Shown here piece after piece: positions 36,080-45,467 of a stretch of DNA of 64,000 nt; positions within the stretch are counted from its first letter, which is position 1; each line of letters starts with the position of its first letter. Under the pieces are notes generated by a model, which was not told the DNA's origin, ran no database searches, and saw nothing but the letters and a program-made list of their open reading frames with translations. Made by a program: the position numbers and the translations under genes. This stretch comes from Acetobacter syzygii. GTDB lineage: Bacteria > Pseudomonadota > Alphaproteobacteria > Acetobacterales > Acetobacteraceae. The stretch spans positions 62,001-126,000 of the forward strand of contig NZ_BAMZ01000014.1 in NCBI RefSeq assembly GCF_000964225.1, given 5' to 3'.

Positions 36080-37999
36080 ATGGCTGATCATTCCAAAAGT
36101 GCTGGCAACCCACCTATCCGCCTCTCACGCGAGGAGGCGGAAAAGCGGGCCGATGCCTTTAAACAGGCAACAGAGGCAACATTGCGCGCCCTTGGCGGGC
36201 GGAAGGAGACGGATGTTTCCTTCCATAGTGGCAACATGCCCATGGCACCGATCAGTCTGGGCGAAAAAATTCGCCTCTCCTCCCCGTCTCTCAATCTGAA
36301 TGAGGAAGAGGCCCAGCGCTTACGCGGCGCCGCCGATGCGCAGGCTCTTCGGCTCAAACACCACGACTTTGACCTCCATGCAGCCCGCCGCCCAGCCGAT
36401 ACCATCGCCCGCGAAGTCTATGACGCGCTGGAGCAGGCCCGTGTGGAGGCCGTTGGCGCACGCCACATGAAAGGCGTTGCCGCCAACCTGCGCCTTAGGC
36501 TGGAGCAGGAAATACGCTCAGCCGGTCTGGAGCATATGACAGATGCGGCACAACTTTCCCCCGTTGTTGGGCTGGAGCTACTGGCACGGGAAAAACTGAC
36601 GGGGGAACCCCTGCCAGAAGCTGCCCGTACCATTATGGAGCAGTGGAAAAGCACCCTGCCACAAAACGCACTGGATGCGCTGGACACACTGGCCACGGAC
36701 CAGGATAACCAAAAGGCTTTTTCCCGCTCGGCCCGCAAGCTGCTTGCAGCCTGCGCCCTGACGGATGATGAATCTCTCTCCGATCAGGATGAGGAGGAGG
36801 ATAGCAACGGCAACGCTCCGGATTCCAGCGAAGAGAATGACGAGCAACCGCCCCCCGAACAGGAAGACGATACATCCGGCGCAGCACCTGACCTGTCGGA
36901 AGCCGTGTCCGAGCCGCAGCTTATGGCAGGCAGTGCCGATGCGGCTGACAACACACCTGAAGTTGAGCAGGAATCGGGGTCGGCAGAAGGCACGGGGGAT
37001 GCCGCAGGCCCGGGCAACCGCAAGGAGATAGAACCCGGCCAGACCGCCAAAGGCTACCACCCCTACACCACCAAATTTGATGAAGAAATTCTGGCTGAAG
37101 ATTTGTGCGATGCGGAAGAACTCTCCCGCCTGCGCCACCAGCTGGACCTTCAGCTTGCTACCTTGCATGGTGTTGTTTCCCGTCTGGCAAACCGGCTCCA
37201 GCGCCGCCTTATGGCACAGCAGACCCGCTCCTGGTCCTTTGATCTGGAAGAAGGAATGCTGGATGCGGGGCGGCTCTCCCGCATTGTGGTTAATCCGCGC
37301 CTTTCCCTTTCTTACAAGCAGGAAAAAGATACGGAATTCCGCGATACCGTTGTGACCCTGCTCATCGATAATTCTGGCTCCATGCGGGGTCGCCCCATTT
37401 CTGTTGCGGCATCCTGCGGGGACATTCTCGCCCGCACACTGGAGCGTTGTGGCGTAAAAGTGGAAATTCTGGGCTTTACCACCCGTGCATGGAAAGGTGG
37501 ACAAAGCCGCGAACTCTGGGTGCAGAACGGCAAGCCCGAAAACCCCGGTCGCCTGAACGATCTGCGGCATATTGTTTACAAAGGAGCGGACACCCCCTGG
37601 CGGCGCGCACGTACCAATCTGGGGCTGATGCTGCGTGAAGGACTGTTAAAGGAAAATATTGACGGAGAAGCCCTGCTCTGGGCGTGGCGGCGGGTCAAAA
37701 GCAGGCCCGAAGCACGTAAAATTCTCATGGTTATTTCCGATGGTGCGCCGGTGGATGACAGCACACTCTCGGTCAACCCGGCCTCATATCTGGAAGATCA
37801 TCTGCGCGAGGTCATTCATATGATTGAAAACCGCAGCCCGGTAGAACTGACCGCTATTGGCATTGGCCATGACGTAACCCGATATTATCAGCGGGCCGTG
37901 ACCATTACCGATGCAGAAGAGCTGGGGGGCACCATGCTCCAGTCCCTTTCCGCCCTTTTTGACGAAAAACACTCCCGCAAGCGTGGGCAGCGGGGTTAA
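36080..37999 (+). CDS. cobT: Cobaltochelatase subunit CobT (VWA domain)
   Basis: The protein has 639 residues. An N-terminal CobT-specific helical region is followed by a very acidic linker (about 225-315, with runs of Asp and Glu such as [11 protein letters not shown]). The C-terminal VWA domain (about 420-620) has the [13 protein letters not shown], and [13 protein letters not shown] and [10 protein letters not shown] complete the ligand set. CobT forms a two-tiered hexamer with CobS to insert cobalt. The stop codon shares the palindrome GTTAAC with the converging decarboxylase stop. Confidence 0.93.
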   Translation: MADHSKSAGNPPIRLSREEAEKRADAFKQATEATLRALGGRKETDVSFHSGNMPMAPISLGEKIRLSSPSLNLNEEEAQRLRGAADAQALRLKHHDFDLHAARRPADTIAREVYDALEQARVEAVGARHMKGVAANLRLRLEQEIRSAGLEHMTDAAQLSPVVGLELLAREKLTGEPLPEAARTIMEQWKSTLPQNALDALDTLATDQDNQKAFSRSARKLLAACALTDDESLSDQDEEEDSNGNAPDSSEENDEQPPPEQEDDTSGAAPDLSEAVSEPQLMAGSADAADNTPEVEQESGSAEGTGDAAGPGNRKEIEPGQTAKGYHPYTTKFDEEILAEDLCDAEELSRLRHQLDLQLATLHGVVSRLANRLQRRLMAQQTRSWSFDLEEGMLDAGRLSRIVVNPRLSLSYKQEKDTEFRDTVVTLLIDNSGSMRGRPISVAASCGDILARTLERCGVKVEILGFTTRAWKGGQSRELWVQNGKPENPGRLNDLRHIVYKGADTPWRRARTNLGLMLREGLLKENIDGEALLWAWRRVKSRPEARKILMVISDGAPVDDSTLSVNPASYLEDHLREVIHMIENRSPVELTAIGIGHDVTRYYQRAVTITDAEELGGTMLQSLSALFDEKHSRKRGQRG

Positions 38000-39477
38000 C
38001 CCGCTACGCCGCCTGCCATTGCCTTGATCATTTGGGAGTGCGCCAAACGCACGTCCAGAAAAGACTCCAGTGTATTGAGCAGGATATCCACATCCGCCTC
38101 AGTCGTGCGGTGGTTTACAATGGCAGCCCGGATCGCCAGCACACCTCCAATCCGCGTGGTGGATGGCACCACAATGCCGCTGACCTGTAAGTCCTTCACC
38201 AGTTCGCCATTCAAGTCGTCCAGATCATCCACATCGGGCACAACTACCCGGAAACACACAATATTCAACGTAACGGGGGCCAGTAGCTCCATACGTGGTG
38301 TCGCTTGCACACGCCTTGCCAGATTCTGCGCGACCGCGCAGCTATCGGTTACAACCTGCCCCAGTTTTTGAGTGCCAAAACCAGCAAGGGCAAACCAGAC
38401 CTTGAGCGCACGAAACCCGCGGGAGAGGTCCGGCCCCAAGTCACAGAACCAAGGCGCTCCTGCTGCCACCCCCCGATCCTCGCGCGAGAGATATGCAAGG
38501 GATTGGGCAAATGCCGCTGCCTGCACGCCGGGTTCGCGCACCAGTACGCAACCGGCATCGTAGGGAACCTGCGCCCATTTATGAAAATCAAATGCCAGAC
38601 TATCCGCCCGTTCCAACCCTGCAAGCAAAGGAGCAAATTCGGGGGCAAGCACAGCAAGTGCACCAAAGGCGCCATCAACATGGAACCACAGCCCTTCGCG
38701 CTCTGCCAGATCAGCCAGCGCGTTTAAGGGGTCTATGCTCCCGGTATCGACCGTGCCAGCAGTGCCTACAATTAAAAACGGCTCCAAACCTGCTGCACGG
38801 TCCTGTGCGATCATGCGTTCCAAGGCGACTACATCCATACGGAATGCGGTATCCAGTGGCACACGGCGCAAAGCCTGCTCGCCCAGACCCGCCAGATCAA
38901 ACGCACGCGCTACACAACCATGCGCACTCTGCGCAGCATAACCAACCAGCTTTCGCCCCCCCACGCCTTGCTGGCGCAGGTTCTGCCCATCAGGCACATG
39001 GCGCGTCGCGGTCGTAATGGCAATAAAATTGGCCATGGACGAACCTGTGACCAGAACACCCGTGGCATCTGATGGAAAGCCGAACATATCCGCAGCCCAG
39101 CGGATAACCATGCGTTCGACCTCAACAGGAGCATGGTCACGCCCACCCAGATTGGCATTTAGTCCGGCTGCCAGCATTTCAGCCAACATCCCCTGTGCCG
39201 TACCGCCTCCATGCACCCAGCCCATAAACCGTGGGTGCCGGTTCCCCACGGCGTAGGGTTGAACGTAACGGGTAAACTGCTCGTACAAGGCTCCAAGTTC
39301 CTGGCCTGTAGCAGGTAGTGGTGCAGCCTTAAACGCCTCACGCACAGGAGCAGGTATGGGCTGCCACACGGGACCTTGAGAGACGTGGCGGATATTTTCC
39401 AGCATCTCATCCAGCATCCGGTGCCCCTGCGCCTTCAGTTCTTCCCAGTCTTCTGGATCCAGCCCTGCCACGACCAT
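37996..39477 (-). CDS. PLP-dependent group II decarboxylase (aromatic amino-acid type)
   Basis: The protein has 493 residues. The N-terminal part has [23 protein letters not shown] (split [12 protein letters not shown] and [11 protein letters not shown]), typical of DDC/TyrDC-like enzymes. The PLP Lys is in [18 protein letters not shown] (about 300). A catalytic His is in [10 protein letters not shown]. Members decarboxylate L-DOPA, tryptophan, tyrosine or related acids; the substrate here cannot be told. An SBF-like transporter gene lies directly upstream on the same strand (67 bases), suggesting linked transport. Confidence 0.88.
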   Translation of the reverse strand: MVVAGLDPEDWEELKAQGHRMLDEMLENIRHVSQGPVWQPIPAPVREAFKAAPLPATGQELGALYEQFTRYVQPYAVGNRHPRFMGWVHGGGTAQGMLAEMLAAGLNANLGGRDHAPVEVERMVIRWAADMFGFPSDATGVLVTGSSMANFIAITTATRHVPDGQNLRQQGVGGRKLVGYAAQSAHGCVARAFDLAGLGEQALRRVPLDTAFRMDVVALERMIAQDRAAGLEPFLIVGTAGTVDTGSIDPLNALADLAEREGLWFHVDGAFGALAVLAPEFAPLLAGLERADSLAFDFHKWAQVPYDAGCVLVREPGVQAAAFAQSLAYLSREDRGVAAGAPWFCDLGPDLSRGFRALKVWFALAGFGTQKLGQVVTDSCAVAQNLARRVQATPRMELLAPVTLNIVCFRVVVPDVDDLDDLNGELVKDLQVSGIVVPSTTRIGGVLAIRAAIVNHRTTEADVDILLNTLESFLDVRLAHSQMIKAMAGGVAG

Positions 39478-39544
39478 GCTCTCCCCTATGCGGTTAAATG
39501 TTCTTTACGCAGCTTTTCAGCCAGTCACATTACGCCTTTCCGCT

Positions 39545-40531
39545 CTACTGGCGGGCAGACTCCCCTACTGCATTATCCAGTGCCCGGCTCTGGCGCGCAA
39601 ACCTGCGTGCCAGAACGGCACAGACAAAAAGCTGGATCTGATGGTACATCATAAGGGGGAGAACAATAATCCCCACGGACGCAGGAGGAAAAAGCACATT
39701 GGCCATGGGCACACCAGACGCCAGTGTTTTTTTGGACCCACAGAACACAACGGCTATCTCGTCCTTCAAGGGCAGGCCAATCAGACGACCACCAAAAATT
39801 GTTAACGCCAGCACACTGAACAGCAACACCGTGTCGGCCAGTGCAATCATACCCAGTTCGGCCGCTGGCAACCGGTGCCATAGCCCCTGCATAACCGCAT
39901 CGCTAAAGGCGGTGTACACAACCACCAAAACCGAACCCCGGTCAGAAAAAGAGAGTATTTTTTTGTTCCTGTGTGCCCATGCACCAAGCCATGGTTGCAA
40001 CACCTGCCCCAGAATAAACGGCAGCAAAAGCTGATAGACAATATCCAGCGGGTTACCCGTAGCCTGCCCGTGCTGGCTTAGCACCAGCCCCACCAGAATG
40101 GGGGTAATAAAAATACCAAATACATTGGAAGCCGTAGCCGCACACACTGCCGCAGGCACATTCCCCCCGCCAATGGACGTAAAAGCTATGGAGGACTGTA
40201 CGGTAGATGGCAGGCAGCACAGGAACAGTACACCCATCCACACATCAGGCTGCAACAGGTTGGGAAACAGCGCATGGGCGGCCAGACCGAGAAGTGGAAA
40301 CAGCACAAAGGTACAGCTTAAAATAAGCAGATGCAGCTTCCATGCGACCACTCCATCCAGCACTGCCTTGCGTGACAGACGCGCACCCTGCAAAAAAAAC
40401 ATGAGGGCAATCAATCCCACTGACAACCAGTGAAAAACAGGTACGGCCGCCCCATGGCACGGCACAAAGGTCGCCAGCAGAACAGAGGCCAGCAACCCCA
40501 GCAAAAAGGGGTCAATTTTTAAAAACCGCAC
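39545..40531 (-). CDS. SBF-like (bile acid:sodium symporter family) transporter
   Basis: The protein has 328 residues and about ten hydrophobic segments. It starts DPFLLGLLASVLLATFVPCHG. Family-type blocks are GLIALMFFLQGARLS (early), CCLPSTVQSSIAFTSIGGGNVPAA, split CCLPSTVQSSIAF and TSIGGGNVPAA (crossing motif), and FCGSKKTLASGVPMA (late). This is the PF13593 SBF-like group, related to human SLC10A7, not a true bile-acid carrier. The last 15 residues are polar and Arg-rich. Transported substrate is unknown; the neighbouring decarboxylase suggests an aromatic acid or amine. Confidence 0.85.
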   Translation of the reverse strand: MRFLKIDPFLLGLLASVLLATFVPCHGAAVPVFHWLSVGLIALMFFLQGARLSRKAVLDGVVAWKLHLLILSCTFVLFPLLGLAAHALFPNLLQPDVWMGVLFLCCLPSTVQSSIAFTSIGGGNVPAAVCAATASNVFGIFITPILVGLVLSQHGQATGNPLDIVYQLLLPFILGQVLQPWLGAWAHRNKKILSFSDRGSVLVVVYTAFSDAVMQGLWHRLPAAELGMIALADTVLLFSVLALTIFGGRLIGLPLKDEIAVVFCGSKKTLASGVPMANVLFPPASVGIIVLPLMMYHQIQLFVCAVLARRFARQSRALDNAVGESARQ

Positions 40532-40599
40532 GGCTTTGCCTCTTTCATGATAAACTTGTTATTGCTTGGCGTTTTTACTTACGGCACCTTCCTTACGAA

Positions 40600-41526
40600 A
40601 TGAAGCAGAACTCTCTTTTTTCCCTCTCTCTTCTCGGGGTCGTGAGTCTTTGCACCATCACCACCGCAGAAACCGCTTTTGCCGCCCCACCCTCAGGCTG
40701 TGCAACCATCCACTCCAGTTCGGAGGAAAATACTCCCACAGGTCTGATTGAGCATGACCTGAGCGTCAGCACCCCCGATGGTGCAACAGACCTGCATGTT
40801 AAAAAACTGCTCCTTTCCGCCCCAACATCCAGCGCGGCAGCCACACAGGACCTTGCTCACGCGGCGTCCCTGTTGCTGGTTTCCGCCATGACCGGGTTGC
40901 ATAATGGAGCCTGCACACAATGGCTTATGGAGCAGGGCCAGCAAGTTGCCGCCAGCCTGAAGGCGGGCGGGCATTATGACCTGACATGGAGCAATGCCAC
41001 CATTACGCACGGCATGGCCCATGTGGCTGTTGCCATGGCACGCTACCAGATGCAGGGGGCATCGGCCACGCACGCCAGTACGGCTACGCTCAGCATGAAC
41101 GGACTATCGTTCCACAATGTTGCCAACCAGCAACTGTTGCCCTCCGCTGCACGGGCCACATTTTCCCTCCCCAGCTCTGAACTTCCCGCTCTTATGAGCG
41201 CCATAGGCGGGCGAAGCACGGCCGCCCCCGCCGTCCATGCCACCATTAGCAATTTTGAGGCATCGGAAGGGCGCATCCACCTACAGGGGCAAGGCCAGGC
41301 GACATTAACCGGTAATGTCGCCGCAACCTCGGCCTCCGGACACCTGGCCATTACCAATCTGGAAGATCTGATTGAAAAAGCCAGAGCTGCCCATCAGATG
41401 AAGCTCGCTGCGGGGCTTGTTCTGGGCAGGTTGGTCAGCCATCGCTCGGGCGAGCAGAATACATGGGACACCACATGGGAGGGAGGTGTGCTAACGGTTA
41501 ATGGCTTTCCGCTTCCCATTAAGTAA
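40600..41526 (+). CDS. Secreted protein of unknown function
   Basis: The product has 308 residues. A signal peptide (about 6-30, SLLGVVSLCTITTAETAFA) has an AxA cleavage site. The mature part shows repeated beta strands in the style of AsmA/DUF2125 periplasmic proteins: ATLSMNGLSFHNV, HATISNFEASEGRIHLQG, and a final GVLTVNGFPLPIK. A DUF2125 relation is possible but not certain. Two Cys (CATIHS and ACTQWL) may form a disulfide. The gene is divergent from the SBF-like transporter by 68 bases and converges on mfd across a GC-rich hairpin. Confidence 0.65.
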   Translation: MKQNSLFSLSLLGVVSLCTITTAETAFAAPPSGCATIHSSSEENTPTGLIEHDLSVSTPDGATDLHVKKLLLSAPTSSAAATQDLAHAASLLLVSAMTGLHNGACTQWLMEQGQQVAASLKAGGHYDLTWSNATITHGMAHVAVAMARYQMQGASATHASTATLSMNGLSFHNVANQQLLPSAARATFSLPSSELPALMSAIGGRSTAAPAVHATISNFEASEGRIHLQGQGQATLTGNVAATSASGHLAITNLEDLIEKARAAHQMKLAAGLVLGRLVSHRSGEQNTWDTTWEGGVLTVNGFPLPIK

Positions 41527-41531
41527 CCCAA

Positions 41532-41566
41532 CCCCCTCTGCACGGGCTGCTTTTGTGCAGGGGGGG
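41532..41566. terminator. GC-rich hairpin between converging genes
   Basis: CCCCCTCTGCAC (41532-41543) pairs with GTGCAGGGGGG (41555-41566), about 12 bp with one wobble, around an 11-base loop. No T run follows on either strand. It could act as a weak bidirectional terminator for the secreted-protein gene and mfd. Confidence 0.4.
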
Positions 41567-41591
41567 CGGCAGTCATAGAGTAACCTCGACT

Positions 41592-44500
41592 TCAGGCCGC
41601 GGCACGCTCACACAGATTGGCCAGATCCCGCAGTACCTTACGGGCCAGATCGATGCGTTGCACGTTGGTCAACTCCCGCACCACAGCCATTTTGTGGTCT
41701 GGCCGAAGGCGAACGACACCATCTTTCCAGCGCCCCATCCACTGCACCAGCCCACCGGGGTTAGCAAAACTGTTGTTCCTGAACTGGAGCACCATTCCTT
41801 TTGGTCCGGCCTCCACCCGTTCAACCCCAGCCTGACGGCAAAGTCTTTTAAGATCAACAATGTTGAGCAGGTTTTTAACTTCCTCTGGAACGGAGCCAAA
41901 GCGGTCCACAAGTTCCGCTTCCATGGCTTCCAGCTCAGCATCAGACGCCAAAGCGCTGATTCTACGGTAAAGACCTAATCTGACTGGCAGGTCAGGCACA
42001 TACGCATCTGGAATAAGGACAGGGAGGCCCATAACAATATTGGGGGTCCAGCCGCGATCATTGTCTGCATTACGCCCCTTATCAGACCGCAGATCGGCAA
42101 CCGCATCTTCAAGCATTTGCTGGTAAAGTTCTATTCCCACCTCGCGCACATGCCCGGACTGCTGGTCCCCCAGAAGATTACCGGCACCACGCAGATCAAG
42201 GTCGTGCGAAGCCAGCGTAAAGCCTGCCCCGAGCGTATCCAGCGTTTGCATGACCTCCAGCCGTTTTTCCGCCGAAGCGGACAACGTATGAGTTTGCGGC
42301 CATGTAAGGTATGCGTAACCACGCTGCTTGCCACGACCAACACGCCCGCGGAGTTGGTAAAGCTGCCCCAGACCAAACATGTCTGCCCGATGGATGATAA
42401 GCGTGTTCACGGCTGGCATATCCAACCCGCTTTCCACAATATTGGTGGAAAGCAGAATATCGTACTGACCATCAGAAAACTCGGTCATCACCCGCTCCAG
42501 CTCCGTGGGAGACAGGCGACCATGCGCCTGCACCAGACGGGCATCAGGAACAATGCTGCTCAACCGTTCAGCCAGATTATCCAGATCCTCAATCCGTGGT
42601 GCAACGCAAAAAATCTGCCCGCCACGGAAGCGTTCACGCTGAATGGCCTCGCGAATAACCACACTATCAAACGGCATGATGAACGTACGTACAGCCAGCC
42701 GATCGGTAGGAGGCGTTGCAATCAGGCTCATCTCCCGCACACCGGAAAGCGAGAGCTGGAGTGTTCGGGGCAAGGGTGTGGCAGAAAGGGTCAGCACATG
42801 CACATCTTCACGCAGGGCTTTCAGCTTTTCCTTATGCGACACGCCAAAGTGCTGTTCTTCATCAATAATCAGCAGTTCAAGGGCTGCAAATTTAACTGTT
42901 TTGGCCAGCAGGGCATGTGTGCCAATCACCACATTCACGCTGCCATCAGCCAGCCCCTTACGCACCTCGGTCGCCTCCTTGCCCGTAACCATGCGGGAAA
43001 GTTGCGCCACTTTTATGGGAAAGCCCTCAAACCGCGCGGCAAATGTCCGGTAATGCTGGCGGGCCAGCAGAGTGGTTGGCACAACAACGGCCACCTGTCC
43101 GCCAGACATGGCAGCCACAAAAGCAGCCCTGAGCGCCACCTCCGTTTTGCCAAAACCCACATCGCCACACACCAGTCGATCCATGGGCCGACCGGAGGAC
43201 ATATCCTCCAGCACATCGGTAATGGCGCGCGACTGGTCATCCGTTTCCACAAAAGGAAAACGGGCGCAGAATTCGTCCCACATTCCCTCGGGCGGGAGAA
43301 GTTCCGGTGCTTCCTTAAGGGCACGGGCCGCCGCTGTGCGGATGAGTTCACCCGCCATGTCCCTTATGCGGCTCTTCATCTGTGACTTGCGGTTCTGCCA
43401 TGCCACACCACCCAGCTTATCGAGCGACACACCGGCCTGATCAGACCCAAAGCGGCTGAGCAGCTCAATATTTTCCACCGGCAGGTAGAGTTTTTCTCCA
43501 CCATCGTACAGCAGACGCAGGCAGTCATGCGGGGCCACACCGACGCTTACTGTCTCCAGCCCATCATAGCGACCAATGCCGTAGTCCTGATGAACAATCA
43601 GGTCTCCGGCAGACAGTTCACTGGCTTCTGCAATCAGTTCATCCGCCCGACGGCGGCGGCGTGGTGGGCGACCAATCCGTTCACCCAGCAAATCCTGTTC
43701 AGAAACAAAGGCAACGTCATCCGCAACAAACCCGCGCTCAAGTCCGAGGGTTAACAGCCCTACCGGACCCGCCTTGGCTTTGCGCGCCCACTCCCATGTA
43801 TCGAACGTTTCTGTCGCAACCCCATGCTCGCGCAGCAGCACACCAATCCGCTCGCGCGACCCCTTGCTCCAGGCGGCCACAAAAGTACGGCGTTTGACCT
43901 GCGCCCACTCCCGCACCTGCTCGCCAAGCAGGGTAAAAACCTGCTCACGCTGGGCACCGGGTACAATCTTGGAGAACATTTTGCCCGGGCGACCACCCAC
44001 ATCCACCCCACCAGCTCCATCTGGCTGGGCATAAGGGCTAAAGGCTACGGCAGGCAGACGCGCTACAGCCGCCTCCCACCCTTTATGGTCCATATACAAC
44101 AGGTGTGGAGGCAAGGGGCGGTATGGTGTTTCCCCCTCCCTAACCGGCATTTTACGGGCCTGATAATGGTCCGCGATCATGTCCAGTCGGGCAGTCAGAA
44201 CATCCTCGACCTGATAATCGAGAGAGAGTGCCGCACCCGGCAGATAATCAAACAGCGTTTCCAGATGTTCATGGAACAAGGGCAGCCAGTGTTCTATGCC
44301 GGGGTGCCTGCGACCGTCCGAAATATGTTCGTACAACGGATCGGATGCAGCGCCGGGGCCAAACGCATCACGCCAGCCTGTGCGAAAGAGCGATATGCTC
44401 TGCGCATCCAGCGAGAACTCGGATACGGGGCAGAGCACCAAACCATCGCGTTTGTCTGTCGAGCGCTGGGTACCGGGGTCAAAGGCACGGATATTCTCAA

Positions 44501-45068
44501 CCTCATCCCCAAACAGATCAAGTCGCAGGGGTTCGGTCGCACCAGCGGGGTACAGATCAAAAATACCACCCCGCGTTGCAAACTCCCCAGCTTCCATAAC
44601 CGTATCTGTCCGGGTGTAGCCATTGGCTATCAGCAGATCGATCAGCAGCGACTGGTCCAGACTTTCCCCCGTGCGAATACTCAGGGATTGCCCTTCAAAT
44701 GTTTTGCGCGGGGCTACACGCTGGATGGCAGCATTAACGGTGGTCAGCACAAGCCGTGGTTTACCACCCGATGGCTCCAGCAGGCGGGTAAGAGTCGCCA
44801 CCCGCTCGGCCACAAGAGTGGGATTGGGGGAAACACGGTCGTATGGCAGGCAGTCCCATGCGGGAAAACGCAGAACCTCCACATCTGTTGCCACAAAAGC
44901 CAGCGTATCCGCCAGCCGCGCCAGAGAGGCATCATTCCGGGCTATATGCAGCAAAGGCCCTTTGTGTTCGCGTGCACGGCGTGCAAGCAAAAGGGCATCG
45001 TACCCCTCTGGCACGCCCCAGATTGTGGCAATGCGACTCCCTGTGTTGGCACCTGTGTCTGCTGTCAT
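41592..45068 (-). CDS. mfd: Transcription-repair coupling factor Mfd
   Basis: The protein has 1158 residues, full length. Domains in order: UvrB-homology region (about 1-340, with DCLPYDRVSPNP), RNAP-interacting CarD/CdnL-like domain (about 480-550, LSAGDLIVHQDYGIGRYDGLE split as LSAGDLIVHQDYG and IGRYDGLE), helicase with Walker A GDVGFGKTEVALRAA and DEEQHFG, motif VI QLRGRVGRGKQRGYAYL, and a C-terminal UvrA-binding/TRCF domain. It pushes stalled RNA polymerase off lesions and recruits UvrA2B. It is 49 bases downstream of sdhE; mfd, sdhE and recG adjoin in many alphaproteobacteria. Confidence 0.96.
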   Translation of the reverse strand: MTADTGANTGSRIATIWGVPEGYDALLLARRAREHKGPLLHIARNDASLARLADTLAFVATDVEVLRFPAWDCLPYDRVSPNPTLVAERVATLTRLLEPSGGKPRLVLTTVNAAIQRVAPRKTFEGQSLSIRTGESLDQSLLIDLLIANGYTRTDTVMEAGEFATRGGIFDLYPAGATEPLRLDLFGDEVENIRAFDPGTQRSTDKRDGLVLCPVSEFSLDAQSISLFRTGWRDAFGPGAASDPLYEHISDGRRHPGIEHWLPLFHEHLETLFDYLPGAALSLDYQVEDVLTARLDMIADHYQARKMPVREGETPYRPLPPHLLYMDHKGWEAAVARLPAVAFSPYAQPDGAGGVDVGGRPGKMFSKIVPGAQREQVFTLLGEQVREWAQVKRRTFVAAWSKGSRERIGVLLREHGVATETFDTWEWARKAKAGPVGLLTLGLERGFVADDVAFVSEQDLLGERIGRPPRRRRRADELIAEASELSAGDLIVHQDYGIGRYDGLETVSVGVAPHDCLRLLYDGGEKLYLPVENIELLSRFGSDQAGVSLDKLGGVAWQNRKSQMKSRIRDMAGELIRTAAARALKEAPELLPPEGMWDEFCARFPFVETDDQSRAITDVLEDMSSGRPMDRLVCGDVGFGKTEVALRAAFVAAMSGGQVAVVVPTTLLARQHYRTFAARFEGFPIKVAQLSRMVTGKEATEVRKGLADGSVNVVIGTHALLAKTVKFAALELLIIDEEQHFGVSHKEKLKALREDVHVLTLSATPLPRTLQLSLSGVREMSLIATPPTDRLAVRTFIMPFDSVVIREAIQRERFRGGQIFCVAPRIEDLDNLAERLSSIVPDARLVQAHGRLSPTELERVMTEFSDGQYDILLSTNIVESGLDMPAVNTLIIHRADMFGLGQLYQLRGRVGRGKQRGYAYLTWPQTHTLSASAEKRLEVMQTLDTLGAGFTLASHDLDLRGAGNLLGDQQSGHVREVGIELYQQMLEDAVADLRSDKGRNADNDRGWTPNIVMGLPVLIPDAYVPDLPVRLGLYRRISALASDAELEAMEAELVDRFGSVPEEVKNLLNIVDLKRLCRQAGVERVEAGPKGMVLQFRNNSFANPGGLVQWMGRWKDGVVRLRPDHKMAVVRELTNVQRIDLARKVLRDLANLCERAAA

Positions 45069-45117
45069 CTGGCGTGCTTCTCTTGTCCTGCCTGTATTCC
45101 ACCCAAGGAATAATCGT

Positions 45118-45447
45118 TTATTTTCCGCATTTTGCGCGGCATGACTTAACCATACGCCGCAACATGGGGGTCGCTTTTTCCTCCGGCAAGGGCAAACGGC
45201 CGAATAACCAGTCCGTCAGGTCGGGGTCTGGCATTTCGAGTATGGCTTCCATATCCGCCAGTTCTTCGGCGTTCAGGGTATCTGCCGTTTCCTCTACAAA
45301 ACCACCGATCAGAATGTCGGTCTCAAAAGTGCCGCGATGGTTCGCACGGAACTTGAGCCTGCGACGGCGCGCGGCCAGAGAGTCCTCCGACCCGTCCGAA
45401 GCATTGGAAGAAAGCGTGTCGGATGATGGTGTAAAATTGTGTTGCAT
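45118..45447 (-). CDS. sdhE: FAD assembly factor SdhE (CptB/YgfY family)
   Basis: The protein has 109 residues. A variable N-terminal tail of about 25 residues precedes the core: RRRRLKFRANHRGTFETDILIGGF (split RRRRLKFRANHRG and TFETDILIGGF). That holds the RxxRGxxExD segment which contacts SdhA flavin. A helical second half follows with LADMEAILEMPDPDLTDWLFG. SdhE promotes covalent attachment of FAD to succinate dehydrogenase. The divergent recG start is only 20 bases away, so promoters of both genes must overlap coding sequence or the true recG start is further in. Confidence 0.9.
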   Translation of the reverse strand: MQHNFTPSSDTLSSNASDGSEDSLAARRRRLKFRANHRGTFETDILIGGFVEETADTLNAEELADMEAILEMPDPDLTDWLFGRLPLPEEKATPMLRRMVKSCRAKCGK

Positions 45448-45467
45448 GGCTTTGCTGTCCTATACCG

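Noticed and set aside
36578-37570. A 330-codon minus-strand frame opposite cobT
   Set aside because: It lies wholly inside the well-supported cobT gene, and its length reflects the biased codon pattern of that gene.
43824-45113. A 429-codon plus-strand frame opposite mfd
   Set aside because: It is antisense to conserved mfd domains, has no family signature and is a codon-bias artefact.
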